A stretch of 64,000 bases of DNA, taken from NCBI RefSeq assembly GCF_036226465.1, contig NZ_CP108476.1, forward strand, positions 3,968,001 to 4,032,000, read 5' to 3'. The DNA comes from Kitasatospora sp. NBC_01250 (GTDB lineage Bacteria > Actinomycetota > Actinomycetes > Streptomycetales > Streptomycetaceae). A program made the position numbers and the translations under genes. Position 1 is the stretch's first letter. Each line of letters opens with the position of its first letter. Below the pieces are notes generated by a model, which saw only the letters and a list, made by a program, of their open reading frames with translations, did not search any database and was not told the origin of the DNA. Of the stretch, positions 1 to 15,076 are shown in pieces.

Positions 1-353
1 TCTGTGCTGCCGACGAGATGTTCCCGTCAGTGGCCTCACCGCCGTTCGCCACGGTCTTCTCCATGCCGCAGTGGGGATACAGCCTCACCAAGACGCTCGT
101 TCACGCCCGACTCGGCGATGTCGAGCAGTCGCAGCGGGAGCAGGACACCGCCGACCGGCTGAGGCCCGGCGGCCTCGGCCGGTTCGCGGCTCACACGAGC
201 GTTCACCGAGCACTGTCGTTCGTGAAGTCCGGAGACGTCGGTGTCGGCCTTGAGCTGGCCCGGAGAACCGTGGCCGAGCTGCCGGCCGAGCAGCGGAGCA
301 AGGTGCTCGGTGGCTTCGTCGCGGAGGTCAAAGCCGCCGCCCGGGCCACCTGA
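1..353 (+). CDS. 3' end of a hypothetical protein, possibly the TPR-like tail of a regulator (partial)
   Basis: The frame is open from the window edge to a TGA at 351-353, so the N-terminus lies outside. About 117 residues are visible. The sequence is alpha-helical in character (LVHARLGDVEQSQ, ALSFVKSGDVGVGLELARR), resembling the tetratricopeptide-like C-terminal half of Streptomyces XRE-family regulators. An internal ATG at 18 could start a shorter product, but the open upstream frame argues for truncation by the window. It converges on the minus-strand WGR gene with only 14 bases between the stops. No DNA-binding part is visible, so function is inferred only from resemblance. Confidence 0.6.
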   Translation, partial: CAADEMFPSVASPPFATVFSMPQWGYSLTKTLVHARLGDVEQSQREQDTADRLRPGGLGRFAAHTSVHRALSFVKSGDVGVGLELARRTVAELPAEQRSKVLGGFVAEVKAAARAT

Positions 354-367
354 CCCGGCTGATCCGG

Positions 368-1804
368 TCAGCTCAGCCGCTTGATCTCGCCGCGCGCCCG
401 GTAGAAGCCGCCGCGCTCGGAGGCGCGCACCTCGGTGACCAGGTAGCGGGCGCCGGGCACCCGGATGTCCTTGGGGAACTGGACCCGCCAGCTCGGGTCG
501 TACCCGGCCGTGACCACCCGGATCCGGGTGCGCGCGCCGTCCTGGACGCACTCCACCTCGACGCCGCCCTGCGCGCCGGTCACCCACTCGATCTCGGTGC
601 TGGGGGCGACCCGCGTCAGGCTGCCCGCCTTGACGTCGGCGGTCTGCGGCAGCCGGCCGCCCTCGGCGTCCTGGACGGCGGTGTCGCTCACGTCCAGGCA
701 GGCCAGCGAGCCGTCGGTGGTGACCAGGTAGAGCCGCCCGGCGCGGTACTGCATGCTGTACGCCGAGCCGCAGCCGGTGGCCAGCTTCCACAGCCGGCGG
801 CCGTCGGCGGCGAAGCAGTAGACCGACGAGGAGCTGTCCCCGGCGAAAACGAGGCGGCCGTCCGGCGAGGCGGCGCAGGAGTAGACGGCCGCGTCGCAGC
901 GGTAGCGGGCGAGCTCCGCGCCGTCGGTCTTGGCCAGGCGGTGCACCCAGCCGCGGCTGGTGCCGGCGAAGACCTCCTCGCGCTCCTGCCAGCCGAACAG
1001 CACCTCGCCCTCGGTCCGGGTGTGCCAGCGCTGGTCGCCGCTGCGCGACTCGTAGCGGGTGACGCCGGTCGAGTAGCCCTGGTAGACGCCGTCCGGGTCG
1101 CAGCGCACCATCCAGGCCGAGCTGCCGCGGGTGGCCCGTCGCCACTGGAACTCGTCCTCGTGGTCGACGGTGGTGATGCCGCCCTGGGCGTCGGAGACGC
1201 CGAGCACGCCGTCGTGGATGTCCAGCCAGTAGATGTCCACGTCGGAGGCGATCTCGTAGGCCACCCGCGGGACCTTGCCGCCCAGGTCGTAGACCCGGCC
1301 GTCGTCGCAGCCGGCGTAGATCCAGGAGTCGTCCCCGACGATGCACTTGACGCCGTCCGGCAGCCCGAAGCGGCCGGTCACCACGCCGTCGTGGGTCAGG
1401 GTGTAGACGTCACCGGACTCGTTGCCGACCCATGCCTGCTCCTCGTCGACGAAGATCCCGAAGGCCGGGGCGCCCGAGCGGAACCGCCACAGCACCGGGG
1501 CCTGGCGGGCCGTGGAGCGGGTGCTGACCATCTCCCGGCGGGTCACCGCGCGGCGCTGGCGCTCCCCGCGCCGGGCCGGGGCGTAGCCCTTGCGGACCTT
1601 CTCCCCCACCTTCTTGGCGGCCGCGGCGGCGGCCTTCTCCACCGTCGGGTACGAGGTGCTGCGCACCTGCCCCGCCTCGCCGATCCGCCCGTAGCTGACG
1701 GTCAGCTCGGTCCCGGCCTGGCGGACCTCGTAGAACTTGTGCGCGCTGCCCTGCTCCTCGGAGAGTTCGAGGTAGGTGACCTGCTCGGCGACGGCAGTGG
1801 ACAT
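368..1804 (-). CDS. WGR domain protein with PQQ/WD-like beta-propeller
   Basis: 478 residues. The ATG at 1804 is chosen because a GGGAGGG ribosome site lies 5 bases upstream; longer in-frame starts read into low-complexity sequence. Residues about 10-80 form a WGR domain (VSYGRIGEAGQV; the usual W is Y), followed by a basic Ala/Lys/Arg-rich linker. From about 105 to the end come repeated blades (AWVGNESGDVYTL, WIYAGCDDGRVYDLG, VFAGDSSSSVYCF, LYLVTTDGSLACL). WGR domains bind nucleic acid in eukaryotic PARPs; bacterial roles are poorly known. No signal peptide or enzyme motif was seen, so it is probably a cytosolic binding or scaffold protein. Confidence 0.8.
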   Translation of the reverse strand: MSTAVAEQVTYLELSEEQGSAHKFYEVRQAGTELTVSYGRIGEAGQVRSTSYPTVEKAAAAAAKKVGEKVRKGYAPARRGERQRRAVTRREMVSTRSTARQAPVLWRFRSGAPAFGIFVDEEQAWVGNESGDVYTLTHDGVVTGRFGLPDGVKCIVGDDSWIYAGCDDGRVYDLGGKVPRVAYEIASDVDIYWLDIHDGVLGVSDAQGGITTVDHEDEFQWRRATRGSSAWMVRCDPDGVYQGYSTGVTRYESRSGDQRWHTRTEGEVLFGWQEREEVFAGTSRGWVHRLAKTDGAELARYRCDAAVYSCAASPDGRLVFAGDSSSSVYCFAADGRRLWKLATGCGSAYSMQYRAGRLYLVTTDGSLACLDVSDTAVQDAEGGRLPQTADVKAGSLTRVAPSTEIEWVTGAQGGVEVECVQDGARTRIRVVTAGYDPSWRVQFPKDIRVPGARYLVTEVRASERGGFYRARGEIKRLS

Positions 1805-1863
1805 CAAGCCCTCCCGGGGCGTTCGGTGTTGGGAACAAAGTAGCGAACGGGACTGACAACTCC

Positions 1864-4050
1864 TCAGGCCGCGGCGGGCACCAGCGCCACCGGCTCCCCG
1901 CTCTGCTCCGCGCCCTGCTCCCCGCCCTGCTCCGCGCGCCGCTCCTCGCGCAGCCCGTAGCGGGCGTGCAGGCGCCGCAGCGGCGCCGGCGCCCACCAGG
2001 CCGCGCGGCCGAGCAGCGCCATGGTGGCGGGCACCAGCAGCATCCGCACCACGGTCGCGTCGATCAGCACGGCAAGGCTCAGCCCCAGGCCGATCTGCAG
2101 GATCTGGCCGAAGCCGCTGGTCATGAAGGCGGCGAAGACGATCAGGATCAGCGCGGCGGCGCTGGTGACGATCCGTCCGGTCCGCGCCAGACCGGTGACC
2201 ACCGCGGTCTTCGGGTCACCGGTGCGCAGCCACTCCTCGCGGACCCGGGCCAGGATGAAGACCTCGTAGTCCATCGCGAGCCCGAAGGCGATCGCGGCGA
2301 TCAGCGGCAGCGCCACCAGGTCGAGCGCGCCCATGCCCTCGCCGCCGAGCAGGCCGGCGCCGTGGCCGTCCTGGAAGACCAGCGTGGTGATGCCCGCCGC
2401 GGCGCCCAGCGACAGTGCGGTGGAGAGCACCGTCTTGACCGGGATCAGGAGCGAGCCGGTGAAGGCGAAGAGCAGCAGCAGGATCCCGCCGACCACCACG
2501 GCCAGCGCGCCGGGCAGCCCGTCGACGAGCATCTGCTGGAAGTCGGCCACCCGGGCGGCGGTGCCGCCGACCGCCACGGCCAGGCCGGGGTGCGTGGTGC
2601 GCAGGGTGTGCACCAGGGCGAGCGCGGTGGCGTCGTCGCTGCCGCCGGTGGGGACGAGCTGGAGCTCGGTGGTCCCGTCGGGCAGGGTGGCGAGGTGGGC
2701 GGCCGAGACCTGGGGCAGCGCGCGGGCCCGGTCGGCGAAGGCGTCGTAGGCCGGTCCGTGACCGTCCAGCAGGACGACGACCGGGTCGGCGCCCGAGAGC
2801 TGCGGGAAGTGCGCCTGGAGTGCCTGGTGGGCGAGCCGGCCGTCCGAGCCGGCCGGCAGGTAGCGGGCGTCGCCGGAGGTGGTGCGCAGGCCCGCCAGCG
2901 GCAGGGCGAGCGCGGCCAGCGCGGCGGTGATGGTGACGGCGACCAGCAGCGGGCGCGAGGTGGCCAGGCGGGCGATCCGGGCGAAGCCGCGGCCCGCGGT
3001 GGGCTTCGGCTCGCGCAGCCGCAGCCGGTGGCCGAACCGCGCCAGCACGGCCGGGACCAGGGTGACGGCGGCGGCCATGTCGATCAGCACCACGGAGGCG
3101 GCGGCCAGGCCCATGCTGCGCAGGAACGGGCTGTCGAAGGCGAGCAGGCCGCCGAGGCAGACCGCGACGGTCAGGCCGGAGAAGAAGACGGTGCGGCCGG
3201 CGGCGTGCACGGTCCGGGTGACGGCGAGCGCCGGGTCCGGGGTGTGGCGGCGCTCCTCGCGGAAGCGGTTGATCACCAGCAGCGCGTAGTCGATCGCCAG
3301 GCCCAGCCCCAGCATCGTGGTGACCTGCAACGAGGAGGCGCTGATCTCGGTGAACTCGGAGACCGCCAGCAGGCTCAGGAAGGTCCCGCCGATCCCGCAG
3401 AAGGCGACCAGGACTGGCAGCCCCGCTGCCAGCAGACCGCCGAAGACCAGCAGGCAGAGCAGCAGCACCAGCGGCAGCGAGACCAGCTCGGCGCGGCCGA
3501 CGCCCTCCTTGCCGGCCTCGTTCATCTGCTGGCTCAGCAGCGGTCCGCCGCTGACCTGCAGGTGCGTGGCGTGCAGCTGGCGCAGCCGCGCCTCGGCCCC
3601 GTCCTGGGCGGCCTGCTGGTCGTCGTCCGAGAGGCCACCGGCGAGGGTGACCGGGAGGATCAGGGCCTGGTGGTCGGCCGACACCCCGCTGCCCTGGCGG
3701 TACGGATCGGCGACCGCCGCGACGCCGGGCATCGCGCCGAGGTCGCGCACCGCGGCGGCGATCTGGGCCCGGAAGGCCGGGTCGGTGACGTCCTGCCCGG
3801 AGAGCACGGCGCTGATCGTGCCGCCGTCGGTGGCCCCCTGGAGCCGGTCGAGCCGGTCGGCCACCCGGTGCGACTCACTGCCGGGGACGGAGCCGACCGA
3901 CCCGGTCATCCGGGTGGCGCTGATGCCGCTGAGGCCGAAGCCGAGCAGGATCACGGCGAGCCAGGCGAGCAGGACGGCGATCGGGTGACGCGTGGTCACC
4001 CTGGCGAGGAGCGAGGTCATGGCCGTAACCCTGCCGGTGGGGGCGGTCAT
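1864..4050 (-). CDS. MMPL family (RND-type) membrane exporter
   Basis: 728 residues, normal for single-chain actinobacterial MMPL proteins. Membrane segment 1 (about residues 22-44) is followed by an extracytoplasmic loop to about 185, a bundle of helices to about 355, another helix near 370, a second large loop to about 510 and a final helix bundle ending near 690. The duplicated RND architecture and the segments GLAIDYALLVINRFREE and GLAMDYEVFILARVREEW are family hallmarks. Such proteins export lipids or hydrophobic compounds using proton motive force; the substrate here is unknown. An alternative ATG lies at 4020. It sits directly downstream of the two-component pair, suggesting it is a target or partner of that system. 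Confidence 0.9.
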   Translation of the reverse strand: MTAPTGRVTAMTSLLARVTTRHPIAVLLAWLAVILLGFGLSGISATRMTGSVGSVPGSESHRVADRLDRLQGATDGGTISAVLSGQDVTDPAFRAQIAAAVRDLGAMPGVAAVADPYRQGSGVSADHQALILPVTLAGGLSDDDQQAAQDGAEARLRQLHATHLQVSGGPLLSQQMNEAGKEGVGRAELVSLPLVLLLCLLVFGGLLAAGLPVLVAFCGIGGTFLSLLAVSEFTEISASSLQVTTMLGLGLAIDYALLVINRFREERRHTPDPALAVTRTVHAAGRTVFFSGLTVAVCLGGLLAFDSPFLRSMGLAAASVVLIDMAAAVTLVPAVLARFGHRLRLREPKPTAGRGFARIARLATSRPLLVAVTITAALAALALPLAGLRTTSGDARYLPAGSDGRLAHQALQAHFPQLSGADPVVVLLDGHGPAYDAFADRARALPQVSAAHLATLPDGTTELQLVPTGGSDDATALALVHTLRTTHPGLAVAVGGTAARVADFQQMLVDGLPGALAVVVGGILLLLFAFTGSLLIPVKTVLSTALSLGAAAGITTLVFQDGHGAGLLGGEGMGALDLVALPLIAAIAFGLAMDYEVFILARVREEWLRTGDPKTAVVTGLARTGRIVTSAAALILIVFAAFMTSGFGQILQIGLGLSLAVLIDATVVRMLLVPATMALLGRAAWWAPAPLRRLHARYGLREERRAEQGGEQGAEQSGEPVALVPAAA

Positions 4051-4081
4051 CGCGGATCACCCGGCCGAGCGGTCCGCCAGC

Positions 4082-4099
4082 CTCCCCCGCAGGGGGGAG
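4082..4099. promoter_or_regulatory. Palindrome site A (CTCCCCC-N4-GGGGGAG)
   Basis: Seven-base arms CTCCCCC (4082-4088) and GGGGGAG (4093-4099) with a 4-base spacer lie between the response regulator stop and the exporter start. Similar sites recur at 6050-6068 and 6903-6922. It could be a response-regulator operator, or the hairpin of a terminator after the regulator, although no T tract follows. Confidence 0.45.
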
Positions 4100-4128
4100 A
4101 CGGGCGGCGGTCCTTCGGCGGACGGGGC

Positions 4129-4809
4129 TCAGCCCTCGCCCGCCACCACCGCGCCCGCCTCGTAGGCGAAGACCACCGCGTGCACCCGGTCGCGCAGCTG
4201 GAGCTTGCTCAGCACGTTGCTGACATGGGTCTTGACGGTGTGTTCGCTGACCACCAGCTCGGCGGCGATCTCCGCGTTGGAGCAGCCGCGGGCGATCAGC
4301 CGCAGCGTCTCCTGCTCCCGGATGGTCAGCTGCTCCAGCAGCCTGGACGGCGCGCGCACCGCCGCGCCCGGGCCCGTCGGGCGGCGCGCCGAGAACTCGC
4401 TGATCAGGCGCTTGGTGACGGAGGGCGCCAGCAGCGCCTCCCCCGAGGCGACCAGCCGCACGCCGTGCGCGAGGTCGTCGCGCCGCACGTCCTTGAGCAG
4501 GAAGCCGCTGGCCCCGGCGTACAGCGCGTCGTAGACGTAGTCGTCGATGTCGAAGGTGGTCAGCATGATCACCTTGGTCGCCGGGTACTCGGCGCAGACC
4601 CGGCGGGCCGCCTCCAGGCCGTCCATCACGGGCATCCGGACGTCCAACAGCAGCACGTCCGGGCGGTGCTCGGCCACCACCTCGACCGCCTCCTGACCGT
4701 TGGCCGCCTCCGCCACCACCTCGATGTCGGGCTGGGCGTCCAGGATCATCCCGAACCCGGCCCGCACCAGCTCCTGGTCGTCGGCCACCACCACGCGTAT
4801 CACGGACAT
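4129..4809 (-). CDS. NarL/FixJ-type response regulator
   Basis: 226 residues. The ATG at 4809 is preceded by GAGGGAGCGGGG. The receiver domain covers about 1-120, with acidic residues in VVVADDQE, the phospho-acceptor Asp56 in VLLLDVRMP, T in MLTTFD and the conserved Lys in GFLLKDV. A LuxR-type helix-turn-helix covers about 158-222 (LTIREQETLRLIARGCSNAEIAAEL, HTVKTHVSNVLSKL). It follows the histidine kinase gene by 17 bases and is certainly its partner. Likely targets are the adjacent exporter and lipoprotein genes, inferred from shared palindromes. Confidence 0.95.
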   Translation of the reverse strand: MSVIRVVVADDQELVRAGFGMILDAQPDIEVVAEAANGQEAVEVVAEHRPDVLLLDVRMPVMDGLEAARRVCAEYPATKVIMLTTFDIDDYVYDALYAGASGFLLKDVRRDDLAHGVRLVASGEALLAPSVTKRLISEFSARRPTGPGAAVRAPSRLLEQLTIREQETLRLIARGCSNAEIAAELVVSEHTVKTHVSNVLSKLQLRDRVHAVVFAYEAGAVVAGEG

Positions 4810-4826
4810 CCCCGCTCCCTCGTCAC

Positions 4827-6041
4827 TCAGCTCGCCGCCCCGAGCGGCAGCCGCGCCGTCACCACGAAACCCCGCCCGTCCGGCGCCGGGCCGGCCGCGG
4901 CCCGGCCACCGCAGGCCGCCGCGCGCTCCCGGATCCCGACCAGCCCCCGGCCGCCGGACCAGCCCGCCCCGCCGTCCGGCCGGCGCGGCTGCCGGCCGCG
5001 CTCGTCGAGCCCGTGCCCGTTGTCGCTGACCGCCAGTTCGAGCGCCTGGCCCACCTCGGCGATCCGCACCTCGGCCGCGTCCGCGCCGGAGTGCTTGACG
5101 ATGTTGGTCAGCGCCTCCTGGACGATCCGGTAGGCCGCCGTCTCCACGTCGGCCGGCAGTACCGAGGCCCGCTCGGGCAGCACCAGCCGCACCGCCACGC
5201 CCGCCAGCGTCATCCGCTCGGCCACGGCGGCGAGCTCGGGCAGCCTGGGCTGCGGGGCGAGCTGCGGGCCCGCGCCGTCCTCCTTGAGCACGCCCAGCAC
5301 TCGGCGCAGTTGCACCATGGCGTCGCGCCCCGAGTCGGCGATGGTGTCGAAGGCCTTGATCGCCTTCTCCGGGTCGGCGCGCACCACCAGCGGGCCCGCC
5401 TCGGCCTGGATCACCATCAGCGCGACGGCGTGCGCCAGGATGTCGTGCATCTCCCGGGCGATCCGCCCGCGCTCCTCCGCGACCGCGCGCGCCGCGTCGC
5501 TGGCCGCGCGCAGCCCGGTCTCGCGCGCCCGGTCGGCCTCCACCCGGGCCAGCCGGCGCAGCTCGCGCACCGCGGTGCCGAGCGCGAAGGAGCCGAGCAC
5601 GGTGAGTTCGCTGAAGATCATCCCGTCCAGCGAGCGGGTGCCCAGCACGTTGGCCGGCACCAGGACCGCCAGCATCAGCCAGCGCTGCCAGTTCTCCCCC
5701 AGGTCGGCCAGGGTGTAGATGGCGACGACTCCGTAGACCGGGAGCTGCGGCTGGGCGGAGTGCGCGAACACCCCGAGCGCCCCCGAGAGCAGCACGGTGG
5801 CCAGGAAGGCCGCGGCCGGCGCCTTGCGCCGCCAGGGCAGCGGCAGCGAGCAGCCGGCGGCCAGCAGGTAGGTCCACAGCGGCCAGTGCGTCCCGTCGTT
5901 GTGGACCGCCCAGAGCGAGACCGCCACCGAGACCAGCGCGATCAGGCCGTCCACCACGTACGGGTTGATCCCGGCCAGCCGCCCGCGCAGCCACCGCTCC
6001 CGTTCGGCCAGCCACTCCTGGCTGCGCGTCATCGCTTCCAT
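4827..6041 (-). CDS. DesK/NarX-type sensor histidine kinase
   Basis: 404 residues from the ATG at 6041, chosen for the GGAGGGG ribosome site just upstream; a longer frame to 6170 runs into the preceding gene end and is unlikely. The N-terminal 155 residues hold four to five membrane helices with very short loops, implying that stimulus is sensed in or at the membrane. A HisKA_3 domain follows, with phospho-acceptor His199 in REMHDILAHAV, then an ATPase domain (EALTNIVKHSG N-box, SDNGHGLDE, GRGLVGIRERAAACGG). It forms a two-gene unit with the response regulator. LiaS/DesK-like intramembrane sensing of envelope stress is a reasonable guess. Confidence 0.93.
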   Translation of the reverse strand: MEAMTRSQEWLAERERWLRGRLAGINPYVVDGLIALVSVAVSLWAVHNDGTHWPLWTYLLAAGCSLPLPWRRKAPAAAFLATVLLSGALGVFAHSAQPQLPVYGVVAIYTLADLGENWQRWLMLAVLVPANVLGTRSLDGMIFSELTVLGSFALGTAVRELRRLARVEADRARETGLRAASDAARAVAEERGRIAREMHDILAHAVALMVIQAEAGPLVVRADPEKAIKAFDTIADSGRDAMVQLRRVLGVLKEDGAGPQLAPQPRLPELAAVAERMTLAGVAVRLVLPERASVLPADVETAAYRIVQEALTNIVKHSGADAAEVRIAEVGQALELAVSDNGHGLDERGRQPRRPDGGAGWSGGRGLVGIRERAAACGGRAAAGPAPDGRGFVVTARLPLGAAS

Positions 6042-6049
6042 CCGCGCCC

Positions 6050-6068
6050 CTCCCCCGTTCGGGGGGAG
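6050..6068. promoter_or_regulatory. Palindrome site B (CTCCCCC / GGGGGAG)
   Basis: CTCCCCC at 6050-6056 and GGGGGAG at 6062-6068 with a 5-base spacer, immediately upstream of and partly overlapping the ribosome site region of the histidine kinase gene. It has the same arms as the sites at 4082 and 6903. Binding here would fit autoregulation of the two-component genes; as RNA it could also mask the ribosome site. Confidence 0.45.
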
Positions 6069-6117
6069 CCTATCGGCACAGGTCAACAGGTCGTGGACGG
6101 GCTGCAGCCGGTCCACC

Positions 6118-6798
6118 TCAGGCATGCGCGACGGTGACGTTGCCGGTGTCGGACTCGGCGTCGATCGCATGGCCCGAGGCGGCGTCCTGTGCGACCGTCA
6201 CCTTGACGCTGCCCGTGTCGGCCGTGGCCTTGACGGCGTAACCGCCGGCCGGCACGACCACCTTGACGTTGCCGGTCGAGGTCTTCGCGGTCACCGAGCC
6301 CGGCACACCGGTGAAGGTCGCGGAGACGTCCCCGGTGGACGAGCCGAGGCTGGCGCTGGCGCTGCTGAGGTTCACGCCCTCGACCGAGCCGGTACCGGTG
6401 TCGGCCCGCACCCCCGCGCTCAGCCCGGACAGGTGCACGTCGCCGGTGCCCGCGCTGACCTTGACGTCCGTGCCCGCCGGGACGTCGACCTCGTAGTCGA
6501 TCCCGCAGTCGTCGTGGCAGGTGTAGGTGAGCGTGAGGGTGCCGTCGGCCACCGTGTGCGTGCTGGTGGGCGCCTTGCTGTCGTAGTTCTGGTGCTCCAC
6601 CACGTGCACCCCGGTGCCGGCCCCGACCACCCGGATGTTGCCGGTCTTCCCGTTGACCACCAGGGCGTGCACCGGCTGGTCGATCCCGTAGCCGACGACG
6701 CTGTGCTGCTGCCCGTCGAAGAAGCAGCCGGACATCCCGAAGACGACGAAGCCGGTGATCGCGGTGCAGCCGAGCAGCCGGGTCAGGCGCTGGTTCAT
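6118..6798 (-). CDS. DUF4097-like adhesin-type lipoprotein
   Basis: 226 residues from the ATG at 6798, with GGGGGA 8 bases upstream. The N-terminal hydrophobic stretch (residues about 8-24) ends in the lipobox-like MSGC, so Cys25 is probably lipidated. The rest is a repetitive beta-helix: short strands with a recurring TGxV step (TGNIRVV, TGDVHLSG, TGSVEGV, TGDVSATF, TGNVKVV, TGSVKVTV, TGNVTVA). This is the DUF4097 pattern, common near envelope-stress two-component systems. It lies just upstream of the kinase gene on the same strand, so it is likely co-regulated. Biochemical function is unknown. Confidence 0.85.
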   Translation of the reverse strand: MNQRLTRLLGCTAITGFVVFGMSGCFFDGQQHSVVGYGIDQPVHALVVNGKTGNIRVVGAGTGVHVVEHQNYDSKAPTSTHTVADGTLTLTYTCHDDCGIDYEVDVPAGTDVKVSAGTGDVHLSGLSAGVRADTGTGSVEGVNLSSASASLGSSTGDVSATFTGVPGSVTAKTSTGNVKVVVPAGGYAVKATADTGSVKVTVAQDAASGHAIDAESDTGNVTVAHA

Positions 6799-6881
6799 CT
6801 GAGGTGTCCCCCTGTGCCGTGGGCCCGGACCATCCGGACCGACCCCCTCAGCCTGCCCGCCCGACCCCCGCCGCGGGATCG

Positions 6882-6922
6882 CTCCCCCGAGCGGTTTGCC
6901 CGCCTCCCCCGCGCGGGGGAGG
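6882..6922. promoter_or_regulatory. Palindrome site C with adjacent CTCCCCC half-site
   Basis: A perfect 20-base self-complementary element, CCTCCCCCGC followed by its reverse complement, spans 6903-6922. Another CTCCCCC occurs at 6882-6888, 22 bases away (two helical turns). It lies 105 bases upstream of the lipoprotein start and is separate from the rpoC terminator at 6941-6991, which makes a regulatory role more likely than termination. Confidence 0.5.
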
Positions 6923-6940
6923 CCGCCCGCGAGCGCCCGG

Positions 6941-6991
6941 GAACGCCGCTGGGCGGCCACCCCGGAAAGGGGTGACCGCCCAGCGGTGTTC
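6941..6991 (-). terminator. rpoC terminator hairpin
   Basis: A 23-base inverted repeat with two mismatches (arms beginning GAACGCCGCTGGGCGG, loop GGAAA) starts 8 bases after the rpoC stop. It has no T tract, as is common for actinobacterial terminators. It marks the end of the rpoBC transcript. Confidence 0.75.
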
Positions 6992-6998
6992 GGACCAC

Positions 6999-10904
<3,906 letters not shown>

Positions 10905-10968
10905 TGGTCGTCAAGCCCTCTTTCGTAAGTCGAAAGTCGTTCATCTGGTCTGAGGGGGGCCTGGGGGC

Positions 10969-10997
10969 GGGCCGGCCGCTGGATCAGCGGCCGGCCC
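10969..10997 (-). other. Perfect hairpin in the rpoB-rpoC gap
   Basis: Arms GGGCCGGCCGCTG (10969-10981) and CAGCGGCCGGCCC (10985-10997) form 13 perfect pairs around a 3-base loop, starting 8 bases after the rpoB stop. There is no T tract and rpoC has no evident promoter, so an RNA stability or processing element, or a partial terminator, is more likely than full termination. Confidence 0.55.
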
Positions 10998-11005
10998 GGC
11001 CTCCG

Positions 11006-14479
<3,474 letters not shown>

Positions 14480-14617
14480 GAGGGGGGTCCTTCCGAGGGC
14501 TCGGAGCTCACTGCGCGCGTACCGGCCGGGCCTTGCCGAGGGGGGAAACCCCAGGTCAGGGCAGCGCACACTCCGGGCGACGAGTCACGGAGCAGCTAAC
14601 AGGCAGCGCAAAGGGAC

Positions 14618-14646
14618 AGTGTAGCCAAACGGCACACTGCTGTCCA
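14618..14646 (-). promoter_or_regulatory. Predicted rpoB promoter
   Basis: On the minus strand, TGGACA (14641-14646) and TACACT (14618-14623) are separated by exactly 17 bases, a good housekeeping sigma (HrdB) match. Transcription would start near 14611, giving a leader of about 130 bases before the TTG start. Confidence 0.7.
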
Positions 14647-14651
14647 GCCCT

Positions 14652-14668
14652 GATTCGGAGACCGAATC
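14652..14668. promoter_or_regulatory. Inverted repeat abutting the rpoB promoter
   Basis: GATTCGG (14652-14658), spacer AGA, CCGAATC (14662-14668): a perfect 7-base inverted repeat ending 6 bases upstream of the -35 box. The position suits an activator or upstream element; the binding factor is unknown. Confidence 0.4.
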
Positions 14669-14740
14669 GGACACTCCCTACTGCTCGTCCTGCCACTGCG
14701 CACTGCAGCGGTGCCCAACCTCGCCTGAGGCCGGCACCGC

Positions 14741-14754
14741 GACTCACGTGAGTC
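14741..14754. promoter_or_regulatory. 14-bp perfect palindrome in the rplL-rpoB gap
   Basis: GACTCACGTGAGTC reads the same on both strands, about 95 bases upstream of the rpoB -35 box. The remaining roughly 600-base gap (14480-15076) has no coding frame I can support. It otherwise contains the rpoB promoter, the upstream inverted repeat and the rplL terminator. Confidence 0.35.
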
Positions 14755-15012
14755 ATTTCCCGCCGCGACCCCGGGTTATGCATCCGGGGACACTCAAACT
14801 AACGGCCAACCGCCCTCACGGTGTCGGCGCGCGACTTGAGAATCGCGCGCCGCGTGCCGTTCGTCAAGGCCCGGCCGAAGCGCGGACCTCGCACTCTTCA
14901 TCGCTCTGCGCCCCCACCGCGTTACACCGGACCTGTCGGCGGCCGTGGCTGCCCGGTCGATGATCAACGGCATCGAACGTGATCACCTTACCGGCCCGCA
15001 CCGACACAAAAG

Positions 15013-15050
15013 GCCGGGCCGGCCACCCCGCGAGGGGTGGCCGGCCCGGC
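15013..15050 (-). terminator. rplJL terminator/attenuator
   Basis: A perfect 17-base stem (arm GCCGGGCCGGCCACCCC, loop GCGA) is followed on the minus strand by CCTTTTG, 27 bases after the rplL stop. It separates rplJL from the rpoB promoter region and may allow partial read-through into rpoBC, as in other bacteria. Confidence 0.8.
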
Positions 15051-15076
15051 CGGAGTGCTCACTCAGGAGCGAGAAG

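Noticed and set aside
1966-5133. 1055-codon plus-strand frame opposite the exporter and regulator
   Set aside because: It crosses several well-supported minus-strand genes and has low-complexity Gln/Gly/Arg-rich content.
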